Part shown: positions 36,555 to 38,686 of the stretch, piece by piece
Layout: each line of letters begins with the position of its first letter
Position numbering within the stretch: the first letter of the stretch is position 1
IMG/VR virus record: IMGVR_UViG_3300030329_000334
Span: 1 to 38,686 of that record
Strand: one strand, 5' to 3'
Length of the DNA stretch: 38,686 nt
Source: a virus
Notes under the pieces: model-generated
The model's database searches: none
Told to the model about the DNA's origin: nothing
Seen by the model: only the letters and a program-made list of their open reading frames with translations
Made by a program: the position numbers and the translations under genes

Positions 36555-37826
36555 TTATAAAATCCTGTATTTATTATCTGCTACACTTTGTGGAGCAGAT
36601 TGTCTAGTACTTATTTCTTGCAACCCAACACTTAAGTATCTCATAGCATCACACGCATGAGATGACCAATCGTGTACAGGTTTAGTTCGGAACATACGAT
36701 TTTTATCAATATACTTCCGATGATAATGTCTTAACGCATCTATTAACTTTTTGCAATGGTCTGTATCAATCCAACATCGAGGTAAAGTCATTGTTGTTGC
36801 GTGTATACCATCTTCTAAAGGTATTTTAGGAACAACTTTAAATCTTATTCCTAGCTGATAAGCTACATCTCTTCTAGTTTTACCATTACTAAAATCAGTA
36901 ACTTCTATATCATGCGGTGCGAAATGATCTTTATAAATATAATCTTTCTCCTTTAATATTTGAATATAGTGAGGTAATCCTTGTCCCCGTTCTTCATGGT
37001 AGTCAATAATGTTAATTGATCTTCCTAGTTGCTGAAAAAAAATAATAGCACTATGATCTGAAACTCCTAAATCCCAAGAAGTATTTACAGGCAATGCTGG
37101 ATCGTAAGGTACTCTGGTTAATTGTTTTTTATTTTCCATTTGTACTAAAGTATCATTGTAAATTGATCCTTCAATATTTGCTATCCAATCGCACTCAAAC
37201 TCTTGTAGATACTTTTTCTCTCCCATAACTTCTTTTGCCTTGACCAGCTCATCGTTATCTACAATCTTAGTATCACTAGCTTTAGCTTTATAATCAAACC
37301 AATCCTCTGCTCCTTGTGCGTGTTGGTAGAGTTCGTAAAAATTATTATTCATTCCTTGTGGAGTTCCAATAAATACGCAGTACCCCTTTCTATCGGATAG
37401 TGCGGGTCTTATGATTTCAGGAAATAGTTTTTCATTGACATTCGCATACTCATCAATCACACATCCATCTAGGTAGATACCCCTCAACCCATCGGAGTTT
37501 TCCGACCCAAGTAAAGTTATTCTTGCACCATTGGGTAAATCTACTCTTAGTTCAGTTTCATTAAACTTTGTGTAAGGTATCTTAGCTGTAAACTGTTTCA
37601 TGTAATCCCAAGCGATTGATTTACTTTGTTTAAATGTTGGCGAGATGTAGGCATATCTTGGGTTCTTTTGTTTCGATAATAAGGCAGATCGTATAAGGTG
37701 ATTAATCATACATACTGTTTTGCCGAACCTTCGATGGCAAACTAGCACCGACCATCTATGTTTAGATATTTGATTATGTAAATGTGCTTGGTGTTTTCTG
37801 GGGGTGTAAGGTATCTTAATATCCAT
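36555..37826 (-). CDS. terL: terminase large subunit
   Basis: A 423-residue packaging motor: ATPase plus nuclease. The ATPase has a Walker A-type motif CHRRFGKT (residues 30-37), Walker B GCVIDEYA (121-128, catalytic Glu at 126) and GTPQG coupling motif (154-158). The nuclease part has TSWDLGVSDHSAI (Asp252, Asp257) and a third acidic in the C-terminal HDWSSHACDAMRY. The length is short but complete for a P22/Sf6-type large terminase. It starts four bases after the gene upstream and leads the late operon with the head genes. Confidence 0.92.
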   Translation of the reverse strand: MDIKIPYTPRKHQAHLHNQISKHRWSVLVCHRRFGKTVCMINHLIRSALLSKQKNPRYAYISPTFKQSKSIAWDYMKQFTAKIPYTKFNETELRVDLPNGARITLLGSENSDGLRGIYLDGCVIDEYANVNEKLFPEIIRPALSDRKGYCVFIGTPQGMNNNFYELYQHAQGAEDWFDYKAKASDTKIVDNDELVKAKEVMGEKKYLQEFECDWIANIEGSIYNDTLVQMENKKQLTRVPYDPALPVNTSWDLGVSDHSAIIFFQQLGRSINIIDYHEERGQGLPHYIQILKEKDYIYKDHFAPHDIEVTDFSNGKTRRDVAYQLGIRFKVVPKIPLEDGIHATTMTLPRCWIDTDHCKKLIDALRHYHRKYIDKNRMFRTKPVHDWSSHACDAMRYLSVGLQEISTRQSAPQSVADNKYRIL

Positions 37827-37828
37827 AT

Positions 37829-38032
37829 CTAGTGTATCATCTTGCTAGGCATACTATACTCAGCATTGTGGTAATCAAACTGTAATAGGCTCATAGTGTA
37901 ATGTGCAAAAGTTTCTGCAGCCACTTTATTTTGTAATCCATATATTTTTATGCAAAGGGTATTAGTCTTTTCATCTATAGCAACAATAGAAATTAAATCG
38001 TCTTGTATATATTCCCACATAGTACACAACAT
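37829..38032 (-). CDS. first late gene, small protein (67 aa)
   Basis: A 67-residue protein MLCTMWEYIQDDLISIVAID, beta then helical (KIYGLQNKVAAETFAHYTMS). It heads the long leftward late region. No ribosome site precedes its start, and the promoter candidate at 38044-38072 would begin transcription only about 5-20 bases upstream. MWEYIQ at residue 5 is a possible alternative start. Similar small proteins occur at this place before TerL in marine podoviruses, but the function is unknown. Confidence 0.6.
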   Translation of the reverse strand: MLCTMWEYIQDDLISIVAIDEKTNTLCIKIYGLQNKVAAETFAHYTMSLLQFDYHNAEYSMPSKMIH

Positions 38033-38043
38033 ATAGTAATTAA

Positions 38044-38072
38044 AAAATAATTAAACTAGAAAGGCTTGGCAA
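38044..38072 (-). promoter_or_regulatory. promoter candidate for the late operon
   Basis: On the minus strand, TTGCCA (38067-38072), a 17-base spacer and TATTTT (38044-38049) form a plausible sigma70-like promoter directing the head genes. Predicted start is near 38037, giving a very short leader. Confidence 0.4.
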
Positions 38073-38288
38073 ATAAAAGTGTGGGTTAATCTGTGGGGGT
38101 GGCTAAGGCTGTGTCTGTAAGGGTGTCCTCGAGTCCCATGTATATATATAAAAAAAAAAGTGGATTGATCTAAGGGGGTATGGGGGGTCTGCTTTTTAAT
38201 TTTAGTCAGTTTCCTAGACAATATAGCTTAACTTCCAATAACTTTTATTTATCGTTACGACAAAATGGTTAAATATTAATAATATATA

Positions 38289-38305
38289 GGTCAATACTAC
38301 TGACC
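38289..38305. promoter_or_regulatory. operator-like inverted repeat
   Basis: GGTCA-ATACTAC-TGACC, a 5-base perfect inverted repeat around a 7-base centre, lies in the gene-free control region. Its size fits a dimeric repressor site, possibly for the small repressor at 4413-4619; not proven. Confidence 0.3.
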
Positions 38306-38317
38306 GATTATATACAC

Positions 38318-38344
38318 GAGGAACGAAGCTGTCGTTGCTCTTTT
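38318..38344. terminator. hairpin with T-run in the control region
   Basis: GAGGAACGA/TCGTTGCTC (38318-38326 with 38332-38340) pair with one mismatch around a 5-base centre, followed by TTTT (38341-38344) on the plus strand. It could end rightward transcription, or fold in the leftward RNA after the small gene at 38355-38540. Confidence 0.45.
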
Positions 38345-38354
38345 AGGATAGCAA

Positions 38355-38540
38355 CTATTCAACCCTTTTAATTTTAACATACTTTAATAAGTTATGATCT
38401 TTTTTATTGGTGTACTTAACTTGAATAACTTCACCTTCTTTGTATTTGCTATTTAATTGTTTTAATAACTTCTTATAACTCATAGCTTTATATTCTTCTT
38501 CTTTGCCTTGCTGATCCTTTATTAAATAAGTATATCTCAT
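38355..38540 (-). CDS. small basic protein (61 aa), complete copy
   Basis: A 61-residue basic protein MRYTYLIKDQQGKEEEYKAM with KLLKQLNSKYKEGEVIQVKY and KKDHNLLKYVKIKRVE. Alternating strands and Lys/Tyr content suggest a small beta-rich, possibly nucleic-acid-binding fold. A near-identical gene start lies at 1-97, so this is duplicated or strain-variant sequence. It has an extended -10 candidate upstream at 38567-38575 on the minus strand. Family not recognised. Confidence 0.6.
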   Translation of the reverse strand: MRYTYLIKDQQGKEEEYKAMSYKKLLKQLNSKYKEGEVIQVKYTNKKDHNLLKYVKIKRVE

Positions 38541-38596
38541 AGTGTTGCATATTTACCACAGTTGCATTTATATCACACTAATATCTTTGACCCATT

Positions 38597-38626
38597 TTGA
38601 ACACTAACATTATTGTAGTCTATATT
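38597..38626 (+). promoter_or_regulatory. diverged copy of the left early promoter
   Basis: TTGAAC (38597-38602), an 18-base spacer and TATATT (38621-38626) correspond to the promoter at 155-182, with changed spacer and -10. It would be weaker than the left copy by consensus. Confidence 0.5.
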
Positions 38627-38676
38627 TATTAGTTTACCAATATGGTAATGACAACAAAAACAACAAAGGGAAAACA

Positions 38677-38686
38677 ATGAGTAAAA
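38677..38686 (+). CDS. first codons of the early gene, cut by window end
   Basis: ATGAGTAAAA follows an AAAGGG site and the same A/C-rich leader as at 237, so this is the start of a second version of the first early gene (or the same gene, if the genome is circular and strain-variable). Only three codons lie in the window. Confidence 0.5.

Larger units (their letters stand above)
38033..38354. other. gene-free control region before the late operon (322 bases)
   Basis: No convincing gene lies here. The region holds two unusual G-rich blocks on the plus strand (GGGGGTGGCTAAGG at about 38095-38107 and AAGGGGGTATGGGGGG at about 38172-38188), an AT run (TATATATATAAAAAAAAAAG at 38140-38160), a CTCGAG palindrome, an inverted repeat and a hairpin. 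Such G-rich blocks stand out in this AT-rich genome and this is the natural place for a packaging (cos/pac) site or replication/late-control signals. Confidence 0.5.
38444..38686. repeat. right copy of imperfect terminal direct repeat
   Basis: This region matches 1-246 over its first 160 bases at a constant offset, with only a few changes and one deleted base after the small gene's start codon. The region 38603-38660 differs from 161-220: the -35 TTGAAC is shared but the spacer is 18 bases and the -10 is TATATT (38621-38626). The two ends then reach the same leader and start codon. Confidence 0.85.

Overview
The window is an essentially complete, AT-rich genome (by eye about one third G+C) of a tailed phage with a short-tail (podovirus, T7-like) virion plan. 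It carries terminase, connector-type portal, scaffold, capsid, tail tubular proteins A and B, a set of internal virion (ejection) proteins, a T7-type tail fibre and Kelch-like fibre proteins, but no recognisable DNA polymerase, RNA polymerase, helicase, integrase or tRNA gene. The very low G+C, tiny overlapping genes, 2-oxoglutarate/Fe(II) oxygenases and SWTEV-type Kelch repeats suggest a marine phage of an AT-rich alphaproteobacterium such as a SAR11 relative. That host is an inference, not something read from the sequence.

Layout. Positions 1-246 and 38444-38686 are imperfect direct repeats holding a divergent promoter pair. Plus strand 237-2269: a cassette of eight very small early genes with strong A/C-rich leaders and sigma70-like promoters. 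Minus strand 4619-2270: a Cro-like repressor, small proteins, a possible nuclease, a winged-helix replication initiator containing three iterons, a Cys/His protein and a small terminase subunit overlapping it. A divergent control region (4620-4722) carries a perfect DnaA box and a good promoter. Plus strand 4723-7752: PD-(D/E)XK exonuclease, a Rad52-like annealing protein candidate, a possible ssDNA-binding partner, a strong RNA stem-loop, a DUF3310 protein and a stand-alone DnaA domain IV protein.

Minus strand 38032-7741 is the late region, read right to left. It holds TerL, two paralogous small head proteins, portal, a Bbp19-like protein, scaffold, capsid, a decoration-like protein, tail tubes A and B, ejection proteins, tail fibre, three Kelch-like beta-propeller proteins, a coiled-coil protein, four consecutive 2OG-Fe(II) oxygenases, and a lysis/accessory cluster (M15 endolysin, holin, spanin-like pair, nuclease, small secreted proteins).

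How it may work together: the early right-hand operon (exonuclease plus annealing protein) and the minus-strand initiator suggest replication through host polymerase, started at initiator-borne iterons and supported by recombination. The DnaA-like protein may act at origin or promoter DnaA boxes. The late operon builds the virion. The oxygenase block directly downstream of the fibre genes may modify virion or host proteins. If the map is circular, TerS lies upstream of TerL on the same strand, separated by the small early cassette.
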